Below are positions 24,966-34,547 of a DNA stretch of 64,000 bases, in pieces. Numbering within the stretch: the stretch's first letter is position 1; each line of letters opens with the position of its first letter. Source of the DNA: Mesorhizobium sp. PAMC28654 (lineage in GTDB: Bacteria; Pseudomonadota; Alphaproteobacteria; Rhizobiales; Rhizobiaceae); contig NZ_CP085135.1 of the NCBI RefSeq assembly GCF_020616515.1, positions 3,720,001-3,784,000 on the forward strand. Reading direction: 5' to 3'. The notes beneath the pieces were generated by a model. That model had not been told where the DNA came from. It saw only the letters and a program-made list of their open reading frames with translations, and ran no database searches. The translations under genes and the position numbers were made by a program.

Positions 24966-25694
24966 GATCGACCAGCCGCCATCGATATTGTAGGCCTGCC
25001 CCGACGTATAGGTGGCGCCAGCCAGATAGACGGCGAGATCGGCGATTTCCTCGGGCGTGCCAAGACGGCCCATGGGCTGGCGGGCGATGAAGGCCGCGCG
25101 CGCCGCGTCGTAATCACCCTGCGCATGCATGCGGTCCTGCAGCGACGGGCTCTCGACGGTGCCGGGGCAGATAGCATTGCAGCGTATGCCCTTGCCGACA
25201 TAGTCGGCGGCGATCGACTTGGTCAGGCCGATGACGGCCGCCTTGGTCAACCCATAGACGAAGCGGTTCGGCACGCCCTTGGTCGAGCTCGCCAGCGACG
25301 CCATGTTGATGATCGAACCGTCACCACGTTCCAGCATCCCGGGCAGCACCGCCCGGATTGTGCGGATCATGGCGTGGACATTGAGGTTGAAGGCGAAATC
25401 GAGATCGGCGTCCTTCATCTCGAGGATCGAGCCGGAATGGACGAAACCGGCGCAATTGAACAGCACGTCGACGGTGCCGATCTCCGCGAAGGCCGACGTC
25501 ACGGCCGCGTCATTCAGCACATCGAGTTTGCGGGTCTTGATGCCCGCCGTCTTGCCGAGTTCGGCAAGGAGCACTTCGTTGATGTCGGTGGCGTAAACGA
25601 TGGCGCCAGCCTTGGCAAAAGCCAGTGCGCTCGCCTTGCCGATGCCTTGCGCCGCCGCCGTGACGACGACCACCTTGCCTGCCAGATCCGCCAT
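24963..25694 (-). CDS. SDR-family oxidoreductase (2-keto-3-deoxy-L-fuconate dehydrogenase-like)
   Basis: 243 residues, classical short-chain dehydrogenase. NAD-binding TAAAQGIGKASALAFA, NCAG in VLFNCAGFV, catalytic Ser in NMASLASS, and YGLTK (YxxxK). The end GQAYNIDGGWSI is standard. The sequence is close in style to 2-keto-3-deoxy-L-fuconate dehydrogenases and 3-hydroxybutyrate dehydrogenase type 2. Paired with the FAH-family gene, oxidation to a 2,4-diketo acid and its cleavage would be consecutive steps. Reading is from one sequence only, so substrate is uncertain. Confidence 0.85.
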   Translation of the reverse strand: MADLAGKVVVVTAAAQGIGKASALAFAKAGAIVYATDINEVLLAELGKTAGIKTRKLDVLNDAAVTSAFAEIGTVDVLFNCAGFVHSGSILEMKDADLDFAFNLNVHAMIRTIRAVLPGMLERGDGSIINMASLASSTKGVPNRFVYGLTKAAVIGLTKSIAADYVGKGIRCNAICPGTVESPSLQDRMHAQGDYDAARAAFIARQPMGRLGTPEEIADLAVYLAGATYTSGQAYNIDGGWSI

Positions 25695-25880
25695 ATTGTT
25701 CTCCTCGCCGCTTGTGATCGTCCGGGTTTATCGGCAGCCGGCCAAGGCGTCATGTACCAGTCAGACACCGTTGTGCGGCCTGCGCCACTGTGCTCACAGA
25801 TAAAAATGTTTTTTCTCGTTAAAGAACACGCATCCGGGCGTCAAGCCCGAACAGAGATCACTTGCGCGGCAGCCAAGGCG

Positions 25881-28253
25881 TCAATCGCCATAGGGCACCC
25901 AGACATTCTTGACCTCGACGGCGCGGCGCAGGAAGGCGTCGCCGGCGGCCTCATCCGAGGTCCAGTCGAGGCTGCGGCCATTGCCGCTCCAGACGCGCTT
26001 GAGGTTGCCGATCGAGTCGGCCTCCGCCTTGGCGCAGGTGTCGGCATCAGCGAATATCCAGAGCCCGTCGACATCGTCATGCTTGGCCAGCACGCCGGCG
26101 AGTTCGGCCGTGCGGCCGGTGACAATGTTGATGGCGCCTGCGGGAATGTCGGAATATTCGATGACCTGATAGAGATCGGTGGCCAGCAGCGGGTACTTTT
26201 CCGAAGGCACGGCAACGACCGTGTTGCCCATGGCGAGCGCCGGCGCGACCAGCGAGATCAGGCCAAGCAACGGCGCATTGTCGGGCGCGACGATGCCGAT
26301 AACACCGACCGGCTCGTGCAAAGCCAGTGTCACGGCGCGGGCTGGCGGCTGATGCACCCTGCCGTCGAACTTGTCGGCAAGGCCGGCATAGAAGAACAAG
26401 CGTTCGATCGACTGGTCGACCTCTTCCCGCGCCGCCTTGGCGGTAGCGCCGGCGAGTTGGACAAGGCGAGCGGCGAATTCATCCGTACGGCCGGAAAGGT
26501 TCTCGGCCATATAATAGAGCACCTGGCTGCGATTGTAGGCAGTCGCCTCAGGCCAACCCTTGCAGGCTCGCGCGGCCGAGACGGCGTCGCGGATATCCTT
26601 GCGGCTGCCCAGCCCGACTTCGCCGGCCAGCTTGCCCTTGGCGGTGGCAACCGCCAGCGAGTAATTGCCGTCCGGCCGCACCTGCTTGCCGCCGATGAAC
26701 AGTTTTGCCGTCCGGTCGATGGCACCACCTTCGGCTTGCTCGACCGGTTGGGCCGAAACCGTTGCCGGCTTGATGACCGGACCAAGCGGCAGCTTCGCTG
26801 TCAGATACTCGAACATGCCTTCACGCCCGCCTTCGCGGCCAAAGCCGCTTTCGCGGTAGCCGCCGAAACCACAGGCGGCGTCGAACATGTTGGTGCCGTT
26901 GACCCAGACGACGCCGGCCTTCAGCTGCGGTGCAACGTGGAGGGCCAGATTGACGTTCTCGCTCCACACCGAGGCGGCGAGCCCATAGCGCGTGTTGTTG
27001 GCGAGTTCGATCGCTTCCTCGGTGTTGCGGAAGGTCATGGTGGCAAGAACCGGGCCGAACACCTCCTCCTGAGCGAGGATGTTAGCCGGCGAAACACCAG
27101 TGGCCAATGTCGGCAGATAGTAGTAGCCGGAGGACGGCAGAGCGACATCCGGCTGCCAGCAGATGGCGCCCTGTCTGGCGCCTTCGGCGACCATGCCCTT
27201 GACGCGGTCGAGCTGGGTCAAGTCGACCAGCGGGCCGATATCGGTGTTCTTGTCGAGCGGAGCGCCGACGCGCAGCCGGCTCATCCGCGCCTTGACCTTG
27301 GCGATGAAGGCGTCCGCGATGCCTTCCTGCACCAGAAGCCGCGAGCCGGCGCAGCAGACCTGGCCCTGGTTGAACCAGATGCCGTCGACCAGACCTTCGA
27401 CGGCGCTGTCGAGATCGGCGTCCTCGAAGACGATGAAGGCCGACTTGCCGCCAAGCTCCAGCGACAGTTTTTTCCCTGATCCGGCGGTGGCCTTGCGGAT
27501 GATCTTGCCGACCTCCGAAGAGCCGGTAAAGGCGATCTTCTGGATGCCAGGATGATTGACGAGGGCAATGCCCGCTTCCGGCCCGCCCTGGACGATGTTG
27601 ACGACGCCCTTGGGCACGCCGGCGCGTTCGCATATCTCGGCGAACAGGATGGCGGTCAGCGGCGTGAACTCGGCCGGCTTGAGCACCACGGTGCAACCGG
27701 CGGCGAGCGCCGGCGCGATCTTCCAAGCCAGCATCAAGAGCGGGAAATTCCACGGGATGATCTGGCCGACGACGCCGACGCCCTTTTGTCCGGGAAAATC
27801 CTTGTCCAACGCCTGCGCCCAGCCGGCATGATGGATGAAATGGCGGATGGCCAGCGGCACGTCGATGTCGCGGCTTTCGCGGATCGGCTTGCCGTTGTCG
27901 ATCGATTCCAGCACCGCGAACAAGCGCTGGTGGCGCTGCATGGCGCGGCCGATGGCGTAGAGCACTTTAGCGCGCTGGTAGCCTGTGCTGGCGCTCCATT
28001 TCGGCAGCGCCTTGGTGGCAGCCGAAACCGCGGCGTCGATATCCGCGGCACCCGCGTCGGACACTTTGGCCAGCAGCTTGCCGGAAGAGGGATCGCTGGT
28101 GTCGAAGGTCTTGCCGCCAGTGGCCGCCTTCCACTCTCCACCGATGAACAGCGCCTTGCCGAAATCGCGCGCGGCCAGCCATGCATCGGCCTCGTTGCGG
28201 GCTTCCGGCGCCGGGCCGTACTCCATGGCGTGATAGCGTTCGAGAATGTTCAT
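25881..28253 (-). CDS. Two-domain aldehyde dehydrogenase, ALDH16 type
   Basis: 790 residues. Residues about 30-505 are a complete aldehyde dehydrogenase: IIPWNF with Asn169, LELGGKSAF with Glu266, NQGQVCCAG with catalytic Cys300, and EEVFGPVLATMTF. Residues about 520-790 form a second ALDH-like domain (LAGEVGLGSRKDIRDAVSAA, EPVGVIGIVAPDNAPLLGLI) that lacks the GQxC loop and the Glu motif. An active plus a dead domain is the hallmark of ALDH16. It lies downstream of deoC in the same direction, so oxidation of the acetaldehyde formed by DeoC is a natural role. Confidence 0.9.
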   Translation of the reverse strand: MNILERYHAMEYGPAPEARNEADAWLAARDFGKALFIGGEWKAATGGKTFDTSDPSSGKLLAKVSDAGAADIDAAVSAATKALPKWSASTGYQRAKVLYAIGRAMQRHQRLFAVLESIDNGKPIRESRDIDVPLAIRHFIHHAGWAQALDKDFPGQKGVGVVGQIIPWNFPLLMLAWKIAPALAAGCTVVLKPAEFTPLTAILFAEICERAGVPKGVVNIVQGGPEAGIALVNHPGIQKIAFTGSSEVGKIIRKATAGSGKKLSLELGGKSAFIVFEDADLDSAVEGLVDGIWFNQGQVCCAGSRLLVQEGIADAFIAKVKARMSRLRVGAPLDKNTDIGPLVDLTQLDRVKGMVAEGARQGAICWQPDVALPSSGYYYLPTLATGVSPANILAQEEVFGPVLATMTFRNTEEAIELANNTRYGLAASVWSENVNLALHVAPQLKAGVVWVNGTNMFDAACGFGGYRESGFGREGGREGMFEYLTAKLPLGPVIKPATVSAQPVEQAEGGAIDRTAKLFIGGKQVRPDGNYSLAVATAKGKLAGEVGLGSRKDIRDAVSAARACKGWPEATAYNRSQVLYYMAENLSGRTDEFAARLVQLAGATAKAAREEVDQSIERLFFYAGLADKFDGRVHQPPARAVTLALHEPVGVIGIVAPDNAPLLGLISLVAPALAMGNTVVAVPSEKYPLLATDLYQVIEYSDIPAGAINIVTGRTAELAGVLAKHDDVDGLWIFADADTCAKAEADSIGNLKRVWSGNGRSLDWTSDEAAGDAFLRRAVEVKNVWVPYGD

Positions 28254-28310
28254 GGGACGCTCCTTTGGGAGGAGATTATCGTTCTGGCTACGTTCAAGGT
28301 CTCACTCGCC

Positions 28311-29366
28311 TCAAGCCATCGCGTGGCGATGATTGGCTGAATAGTGACCTGTGAGATGATGCTCGAGTTGCCGCTCGATGTCGGTCAAAAGGCTCGATGC
28401 GCCGAAGCGGAACAGGGTCGGCTCCAGCCATGGTCGGCCGAGCTCTTCCTTCATCAGCACGAGCCAGTCGAGCGAGACTTTTGCGGTGGAAATGCCGCCG
28501 GCCGGCTTGAAGCCGATGAGATAGCCGGTCTCCTCGAAATAGGCCCTGATAGCGCGCACCATGGCAAGGCCGACGGGCAGCGTGGCGTTGACGCTTTCCT
28601 TGCCGGTCGAGGTCTTGATGAAATCGGCGCCAGCCATCATCGCCACCATCGAGGCGAGCATGACATTGCGCAGCGTGGCAAGGTCGCCGGTGCCCAGGAT
28701 GACCTTCAGATGCGCGTCACCGCAGGCGGCGCGCATGGAGACGATCTCGTTGTAAAGCTCCCGCCACTTGGCGCCAAAAACCAGCCCGCGCGGAATGACG
28801 ACGTCGATCTCGTCAGCGCCGTCCTTCACCGAGGCCTCGATTTCCTGCAGGCGAGTCGACAGCGGCGTAAGGCCATGCGGAAAGGCGGTGGAGACGGCGG
28901 CGACATGGATGCCGGTGCCACGCACCGCGTCGACGGCGGTGGCGACAAACGGATGATAGACGCAGACGGCGGCCGGGCGGATGGTTTCGCCTTCTATGCC
29001 GAGACCCTCGATGAGATCACGGCGCAAGGGATTGATCGCCTTGGCGCAGAGCCGGCGCACGCGTTCATCCGTGTCGTTGGAGTTCAGCGTGGTCAGGTCC
29101 ATGCAGGCAATGGAACGCAGCAGCCAGGCCGCCTGGTTGTCGGCCTTGATCGAGCGCCGCTTGGTCAAGCTGGCGACGCGCCGTTCCAGCGCCGAGCGGT
29201 TGACGCTGCGCATCGATTCCATGAAGCCGAGGTCGAGCTTCATGCCGGGGTTGCGGGCAATGCCGTGGCCGAGTTGGACGGGAATATTGGCGGCGGCGCG
29301 CGCCGGCAGCGAGGTCACCTTGGAGGCGCCGGCGCCGAGGTCGGCTTCGCGGATCGTGCTGCTCAT
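28311..29366 (-). CDS. deoC: Deoxyribose-phosphate aldolase
   Basis: 351 residues, the long DeoC form found in rhizobia and animals. The Schiff-base lysine lies in DFIKTSTGKESVNATLPVG and the second conserved lysine in IGFKPAGGIS. Earlier motifs are DLTTLNSNDTDERVRRLCAK, AAVCVYHPFVATAV and DEIDVVIPRG. It splits 2-deoxyribose 5-phosphate into acetaldehyde and glyceraldehyde 3-phosphate in deoxynucleoside breakdown. The ALDH16-type gene follows 57 bases downstream. Repeated operator-like sequences lie in front of it and are shared with a HAD gene at 59.5 kb. Confidence 0.93.
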   Translation of the reverse strand: MSSTIREADLGAGASKVTSLPARAAANIPVQLGHGIARNPGMKLDLGFMESMRSVNRSALERRVASLTKRRSIKADNQAAWLLRSIACMDLTTLNSNDTDERVRRLCAKAINPLRRDLIEGLGIEGETIRPAAVCVYHPFVATAVDAVRGTGIHVAAVSTAFPHGLTPLSTRLQEIEASVKDGADEIDVVIPRGLVFGAKWRELYNEIVSMRAACGDAHLKVILGTGDLATLRNVMLASMVAMMAGADFIKTSTGKESVNATLPVGLAMVRAIRAYFEETGYLIGFKPAGGISTAKVSLDWLVLMKEELGRPWLEPTLFRFGASSLLTDIERQLEHHLTGHYSANHRHAMA

Positions 29367-29407
29367 CTCCTGCCCTTTCGTTCAGCGGCGTGCGCTTATG
29401 TCTTGGC

Positions 29408-29467
29408 GCGTGTCATCTCCCAAAACCGCCAGTTTCCAAAACGGACAGTCACTTTTGGGCGACACGC
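29408..29467 (-). promoter_or_regulatory. Repeated operator-like motif upstream of deoC
   Basis: GCGTGTCATCTCCCAAAA (29408-29425) is roughly complementary to TTTTGGGCGACACGC (29453-29467), and CCAAAAC occurs once more between them. The string CACTTTTGGGCGACA-Y-GCA is repeated in front of the HAD gene at 59484-59501. The position 42-101 bases upstream of deoC suits a repressor site; the regulator is not in the window. Confidence 0.5.
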
Positions 29468-29594
29468 ACAAAGATAGCCCGCGAAGCCACGCTTCACGAG
29501 TCCTCAGGCGATTGATAGCTGAAAAAGGCTGCGATGGCAGCACATTTTTGACCGGAAGGTCAAAACCTGGCTTTCGAGCGATGCCCTGGAGGCC

Positions 29595-30422
29595 TCAGCC
29601 GACGAAGGCGCGTTCGACGACGAAGCTTGAGGGATGGCTGAGCGAGCCTTCATGGAAGCCGAGGCTTTCGGCCAGTTCCTTGACGTCCTTCAGCATATGC
29701 ATCGAACCGCAGATCATGATGCGATCGGTTTCCGGGTTGAGCTTCTCGATGCCGAGGTCGGCATAGAATTTGCCGGAGCCGATCAGCGCGGTGATGCGGC
29801 CCATGCGCTCGGAAGTTTCGCGCGTCGTCGAATTGTAGAGGGTGACGCGGCCGCCGGTCAGTTCGCCGATCAGCGGGTCGTTTTCGAGCGCCGCCACCAG
29901 CTCCTGGCCATAGGTCAGTTCCGCGATGTCGCGGCAGGTGTGGGTGAGGATGACCTGCTCGAACTTCTCATAGGTGTCGGGGTCGCGCAGCAGGCTGGCG
30001 AAGGGCGCGATGCCGGTGCCGGTCGAGATCATGAACAGCCGCTTGGCCGGGGTCAGCGCGTCGACCACCAGGGTGCCCGTCGACTTCTGGCGCATGATGA
30101 CGGTGTCGCCGACCTGGATCTTCTGCAGTTCCGACGTCAGCGGGCCATCGGGCACCTTGATCGAGAAGAATTCCAGCTCTTCGTCCCAGGCGGGGCTGGC
30201 CACCGAATAGGCGCGGTAAACCGGCTTCTCGGCATTGGGCAGGCCGATCATGACGAACTCGCCGGAGCGGAAGCGCAGCGACTGCGGGCGGGTGATGCGG
30301 AACGAGAACAGCCGGTCGGTATAGTGTTTTACCGACACGACCGTCTGCGCATAGACATTGGCCGGAATCGGAAACTGCAGTGGCCGGGCATCGGCGGTGT
30401 TGAACGCGGGTGTGGTGTTCAT
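29595..30422 (-). CDS. fpr: Ferredoxin/flavodoxin-NADP reductase
   Basis: 275 residues from ATG 30422. FAD-binding RAYSVASPAW, pyrophosphate-binding LTSELQKIQVGD, NADP-binding STGTGIAPFASLLRDP, and MICGSMHML. It ends in VVERAFVG, the short bacterial-type C-terminus seen in subclass IA Fpr of Azotobacter and Rhodobacter. It moves electrons between NADPH and ferredoxin or flavodoxin, often in oxidative-stress or nitrogen-fixation contexts. It is divergent from the hydantoinase operon; the functions are not obviously linked. Confidence 0.92.
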   Translation of the reverse strand: MNTTPAFNTADARPLQFPIPANVYAQTVVSVKHYTDRLFSFRITRPQSLRFRSGEFVMIGLPNAEKPVYRAYSVASPAWDEELEFFSIKVPDGPLTSELQKIQVGDTVIMRQKSTGTLVVDALTPAKRLFMISTGTGIAPFASLLRDPDTYEKFEQVILTHTCRDIAELTYGQELVAALENDPLIGELTGGRVTLYNSTTRETSERMGRITALIGSGKFYADLGIEKLNPETDRIMICGSMHMLKDVKELAESLGFHEGSLSHPSSFVVERAFVG

Positions 30423-30548
30423 CAAATCCAACCTTCCGGCGCAACCTTCGGGCGTTGGCGCCAAACCTTCTCCTGCACGCCCGGACCGTTCAGGTCCCGG
30501 CGTGCTCGGCACACTCCGAAGCGGTAAGCTCTTGTGTCCGGAATTTAT

Positions 30549-30558
30549 TAGTATACAA
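30549..30558. promoter_or_regulatory. GntR/FadR-type operator core
   Basis: TAGTATACAA fits the TNGTATACNA core recognised by FCD/FadR-subfamily GntR regulators. It lies between the divergent fpr and hyuA genes. No such regulator gene is in the window, so the call rests on the 10-base match alone. Confidence 0.35.
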
Positions 30559-30641
30559 ACGATATTTGCGTCAAGATACCGCCGCGAAACACCTTTCCAA
30601 ACTGCTGCATATCCGTAGTCCGCGCATTTCGGGTTTCGACG

Positions 30642-32726
30642 ATGAAAGAGAATTTTTCGGTGCAGCCGCAGGATTCGCTGGGCAATGTCGTCGCCGGCAT
30701 CGATGTCGGCGGAACTTTCACCGACCTGCTTTTGATCGACGGTCGTGATGGCGGCCGGGTGCATATCGCCAAGACGCCGACCACGGTCGACAACCAGGCG
30801 TTCGGTGTCGTTTCAGCACTTGGCGCCACCGGATTTCCGATCGACGGCATCGACCTCATCGTGCATGGCACGACCACCACCACAAACGCGGTGCTGGAAC
30901 GCCGGCTGGCGAAAACCGGCATGATCACCACGCGCGGTTTTCGCGACGTGATCGAACTCGGCCGGCGGACACGACCGCAGGCCTATGGCATGACCGGCAG
31001 CTTTGTGCCGATCATTCCGCGCAATCTGCGCCTTGAAGTGTCGGAACGCGTCGAAGCCTCCGGAACCATCCGCACGCCGCTCGATGAGACCGAAATGCGC
31101 GAGGCGGTGAAGACGCTGATCGCGGATGGCTGCGAGTCGCTGGTCATCCATTTCCTGCATTCCTATGCCAATCCGGCGCATGAGAGGCGCGCGGCCGAGA
31201 TCGCCGCCGAGCTCTGGCCGAACGGCTACATCACGACGGGACATGCGCTGCTGTCGGAAGCGCGCGAATTCGAGCGCGGGGTGACGGCTGCGGTCAACGC
31301 CTCGGTGCAACCGATTCTCGAGCGCTATGTCGAACGGCTGCGCAAGGAGCTGGCGGCCAAAGGCTATGCCCGCGACTTCCTGATCATGAACGGCAATGGC
31401 GGCATGATCTCGGCGCGCTTCGTCACACGCGAATCGGCAAAGACGGTGATGTCCGGCCCGGCCTCCGGTGTCATCGCCGCCGCCTATACGGGAAAGCGCG
31501 CCGGTTACGAAAACCTCGTCACCTATGACATGGGCGGCACCTCGACCGACGTGGCGCTGATCCGCAACGCCGAACCCGCCGTCTCCAACGAGATCGAGAT
31601 CGAATATGCGATGCCGATCCATGTGCCGATGGTGGCGGTTCACACGGTCGGCGCCGGCGGCGGCTCGATCGCCCGGGTCGATGCCGCTGGGCTGATCCAG
31701 ATCGGTCCGGAAAGTGCCGGCGCCAATCCCGGCCCGATCTGCTACGGGCGTGGCGGGCTGGAGCCGACCATCACCGACGCCAATCTGGTGCTGGGGCGGC
31801 TGGCGCCGAAGAAGCTGCTGGCCGTCGAAAATCCGGTCACCATCGAGCGAGTCACCAGCATCTTCGAGGACAGGATCGGCAAGGCGACCGGCCTGTCCGG
31901 CGTTGAAGCAGCGGGTGCGGTGCTCAGGCTCGGCAACATGAAAATGGCCGGCGCCATCCGCATGGTCTCAGTGTCGCGCGGCCATGACCCCCGCGATTTC
32001 GCGCTGTTCGCCTTTGGCGGCGCCGGTCCGCTGCATGCCACCGCCCTGGCGCGCGAACTCGGCCTGCCCCGGGTGTTGGTGCCGGCGCGTCCCGGTATCA
32101 CCAACGCGCTCGGCTGCGTCGTCGCCGATCTGCGGCACGATTTCGTCAACACGGTCAACCAGCCGGTGGCGGTGCTTGATGAAACCCAGCTTCACGCTGT
32201 GTTGGAACGGCACCGAAACGAAGGCGAGGAGCTGATCGGCAAGGAAGCGGTAAAACCGGAAACGATCCGCGTTACCCACTCCGCCGACATGCAGTTCGTT
32301 GGCCAGACCCACATCATCAACGTGCCCCTGCCGTCGTCATCGGTAACTCGCGCAACGCTGCAAGACCTGTTCGAAAAAGCCTATTTCGCCCGCTTCAAGG
32401 TCGAACTGCCGGAGATCCGCGCCAATCTGGTCAACCTCAACACGTCGGTCACCGGCGTGCGGCCCGCGATCGATCTGTCGCGGCTGATCGACCCGGCCGG
32501 GCGCGTAAGAACGCTGGAAGAGGCGAGGCGCGAGATCCGGCCGGTCTGGTATGCCGGCAAATGGCACGACACGCCGATCTATATCAGGGAAAAGCTGCCA
32601 CTCGACGCGGTCATCGAAGGGCCGGCGATCCTCGAGCAGATGGACGCGACCACCGTGCTCGAACCCGGCGACAGGGCGCGCTCGGACGCCGACGGCAACA
32701 TCATCATCGATATCGGCGAGGCCTGA
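30642..32726 (+). CDS. hyuA: Hydantoinase/oxoprolinase family protein HyuA
   Basis: 694 residues, complete. ASKHA-type nucleotide-binding motif VAGIDVGGTFTDLLLID near the N-terminus, HGTTTTTNAVLERR, TYDMGGTSTDVALI, TVGAGGGSIARVDAAG and FGGAGPLHATALARELG. Hydantoinase A subunits act with HyuB in ATP-dependent opening of 5-membered cyclic amides (N-methylhydantoin, 5-oxoproline, acetone carboxylation in relatives). The partner hyuB starts one base after the stop but is frameshifted in this sequence. Start at 30642 fits the family. Confidence 0.92.
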   Translation: MKENFSVQPQDSLGNVVAGIDVGGTFTDLLLIDGRDGGRVHIAKTPTTVDNQAFGVVSALGATGFPIDGIDLIVHGTTTTTNAVLERRLAKTGMITTRGFRDVIELGRRTRPQAYGMTGSFVPIIPRNLRLEVSERVEASGTIRTPLDETEMREAVKTLIADGCESLVIHFLHSYANPAHERRAAEIAAELWPNGYITTGHALLSEAREFERGVTAAVNASVQPILERYVERLRKELAAKGYARDFLIMNGNGGMISARFVTRESAKTVMSGPASGVIAAAYTGKRAGYENLVTYDMGGTSTDVALIRNAEPAVSNEIEIEYAMPIHVPMVAVHTVGAGGGSIARVDAAGLIQIGPESAGANPGPICYGRGGLEPTITDANLVLGRLAPKKLLAVENPVTIERVTSIFEDRIGKATGLSGVEAAGAVLRLGNMKMAGAIRMVSVSRGHDPRDFALFAFGGAGPLHATALARELGLPRVLVPARPGITNALGCVVADLRHDFVNTVNQPVAVLDETQLHAVLERHRNEGEELIGKEAVKPETIRVTHSADMQFVGQTHIINVPLPSSSVTRATLQDLFEKAYFARFKVELPEIRANLVNLNTSVTGVRPAIDLSRLIDPAGRVRTLEEARREIRPVWYAGKWHDTPIYIREKLPLDAVIEGPAILEQMDATTVLEPGDRARSDADGNIIIDIGEA

Positions 32727-32727
32727 G

Positions 32728-34435
32728 ATGCCTGACATTGATATGGCAAAGCTCAACGCCATCACGCTTTCGGTTCTCCAGGCGGCGCTGCAGCAGGTCT
32801 GCGACGAGATGGACCTGACCTTTTCGCGCGCCGCCTTCTCGCCGGTCATCGCCGAGGCCAATGACCGTTCCGACGGCATCTATTCGGCCGTCGATGGCTC
32901 GCTGATCGCGCAAGGCAGCCAAGGCCTGCCGGTGTTCGTCGGCGTCATGCAATATTCGACCAGGACAGTGATCGAGATGATCGCCGACGGGCGCTGCCTG
33001 GCCCCGGAGCCCGGCGACATCTACATCGTCAACGACCCCTATCTTGGCGGCACGCATCTGATGGATGTGCGCTTCGCCATGCCGGTCTATCGGGACGGCA
33101 AGATCTTCTGCTGGCTGTCGAACACCGGCCATTGGCCCGACATTGGCGGCTCCGTGCCGGGTGGTTTCTCGGCCTCCGCAACGGCAGTCGAGCAGGAAGG
33201 CTTGCGGCTGCCGCCGGTCAAACTGTTCAAGAAAGGCGTGCTCGACCGCGAGATCTACGCCATCATCTGCTCGAACATCCGCGTCGCCGACCAGCGCATC
33301 GGTGACATCCGCGCCCAGGCCGCGGCGCTGCTGATCGGCCAGGACCGGCTCAATGGCATCCTGGATCGTTACGGTGACGAAACCGTTGTCGAGGCGATCG
33401 CCGAACTGCGTCGCCGCGCCGCCGAACAGATGCGCGCCAACGTCTCGGCCATCCCCGACGGCACCTATCATTCCAAGGCGTTTGTCGATTCCGACGGTGT
33501 GGTGAACGAGCCCCTGACCATCGCGCTCGCCGTCGAGAAACTGGGCGATACGCTGACCTTCGATTTCGCCGGCTCGTCAAAGCCCTGCGCCGATGAACAG
33601 CGTGCTGGCGACGACACTGTCGTCCGTCTATCTCGCCATGCGCCACATCTTCCCGGATGTGCCGATCAGCGCCGGCGCCTTTGAGCCGCTGATCGTCAAG
33701 CGGCCGGAAGGCACCTTCCTCGACGCGAAATATCCGCGTCCTGTTTCCGGCTGCGCCGCCGAAGTATCGCAGCGCATCGCCGAGGCGGTGTTCGCGGCCA
33801 TGGTGCAAGCGCTGCCGGACAAGGTCACAGCGGCGCCCGCCGGCTCCAGCGGCAATTTCGCGCTCGGCGGCAACGATCCGGCGCGCGGCCGCGACTACGT
33901 CATGTACCAGATCTCCGGCGGCGGCTATGGTGGCAATGCCGGCCATGACGGCCTGACCAATGGCTGCTCGACCATCGGCATCTCAAAATCGCCGCCGGTC
34001 GAGATCATGGAGCAGGCCTTTCCGGTGCTCTATCGCCACTATGCCTTGCGCGAAGGCTCGGGCGGCGCCGGCAAGCATCGTGGCGGTTTCGGCCTTGCCT
34101 ATGAGGTGGAAATCCTGCGCGGCGACGCCCGGGCATCCTTTGTCATGGACCATGGCCGTTTCGGCCCGCAGGGCGCATTGGGCGGCAAGGACGGCGCGGT
34201 CAACACCGTGACCGTTTTCCGCAACGGCGAGGCGCACGTGCCACCGCATCTCTCCAAGGAGCAGGACATCGCGCTGAAGGCCGGGGATCGCGTGCGCGTC
34301 GGCACGCCGGGCGGCGGCGGCTATGGCGATCCGCGCGAGCGCGATCCGAAACTGGTCGCCCAGGACGTCAAGCTTGGTTATTATACCGCCGAGCAGGCAA
34401 GAGACATGTTCGGGGTCGCGGCACAAGGAACGTGA
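32728..34435 (+). pseudogene. hyuB: Hydantoinase B (hyuB) broken by a frameshift
   Basis: Reading from ATG 32728 gives a normal hydantoinase B N-terminus (KLNAITLSVLQAALQQVCDEM, AFSPVIAEANDRSDGIYSA, GDIYIVNDPYLGGTHLMD) as far as DFAGSSKPCA at about 33592. The frame then runs into nonsense and stops at 33684. The correct continuation MNSVLATTLSSVYLAMRHIF is in another frame from 33593 to 34435 and has the usual C-terminus (YGGNAGHDGLTNGCSTIG, GTPGGGGYGDPRERDP). The family usually reads KPCAGPMNSV here, so two (or five) bases appear to be missing. Either a real mutation or a sequencing/assembly error; both halves look otherwise intact. Confidence 0.85.
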
Positions 34436-34445
34436 CCGGATTTAC

Positions 34446-34476
34446 ATGCGCGATCACCGCGCCGTGATCGGCGCAT
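34446..34476 (+). terminator. Hairpin after hyuB
   Basis: ATGCGC-GATCAC pairs with GTGATC-G-GCGCAT across a short loop, just after the hyuB stop. There is no T run, so a role as terminator is only possible. Confidence 0.35.
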
Positions 34477-34547
34477 GACATGTCGTTTCCGTCTCCGCCG
34501 GCAGCTTGAAAGCCCGTAGACTTCTCCGGTCAACGGAGATCTGGAAC

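Noticed and set aside
24897..27479. 860-residue open frame on the plus strand
   Set aside because: It is antisense to the SDR and ALDH genes, both clear, and has no recognisable domain.
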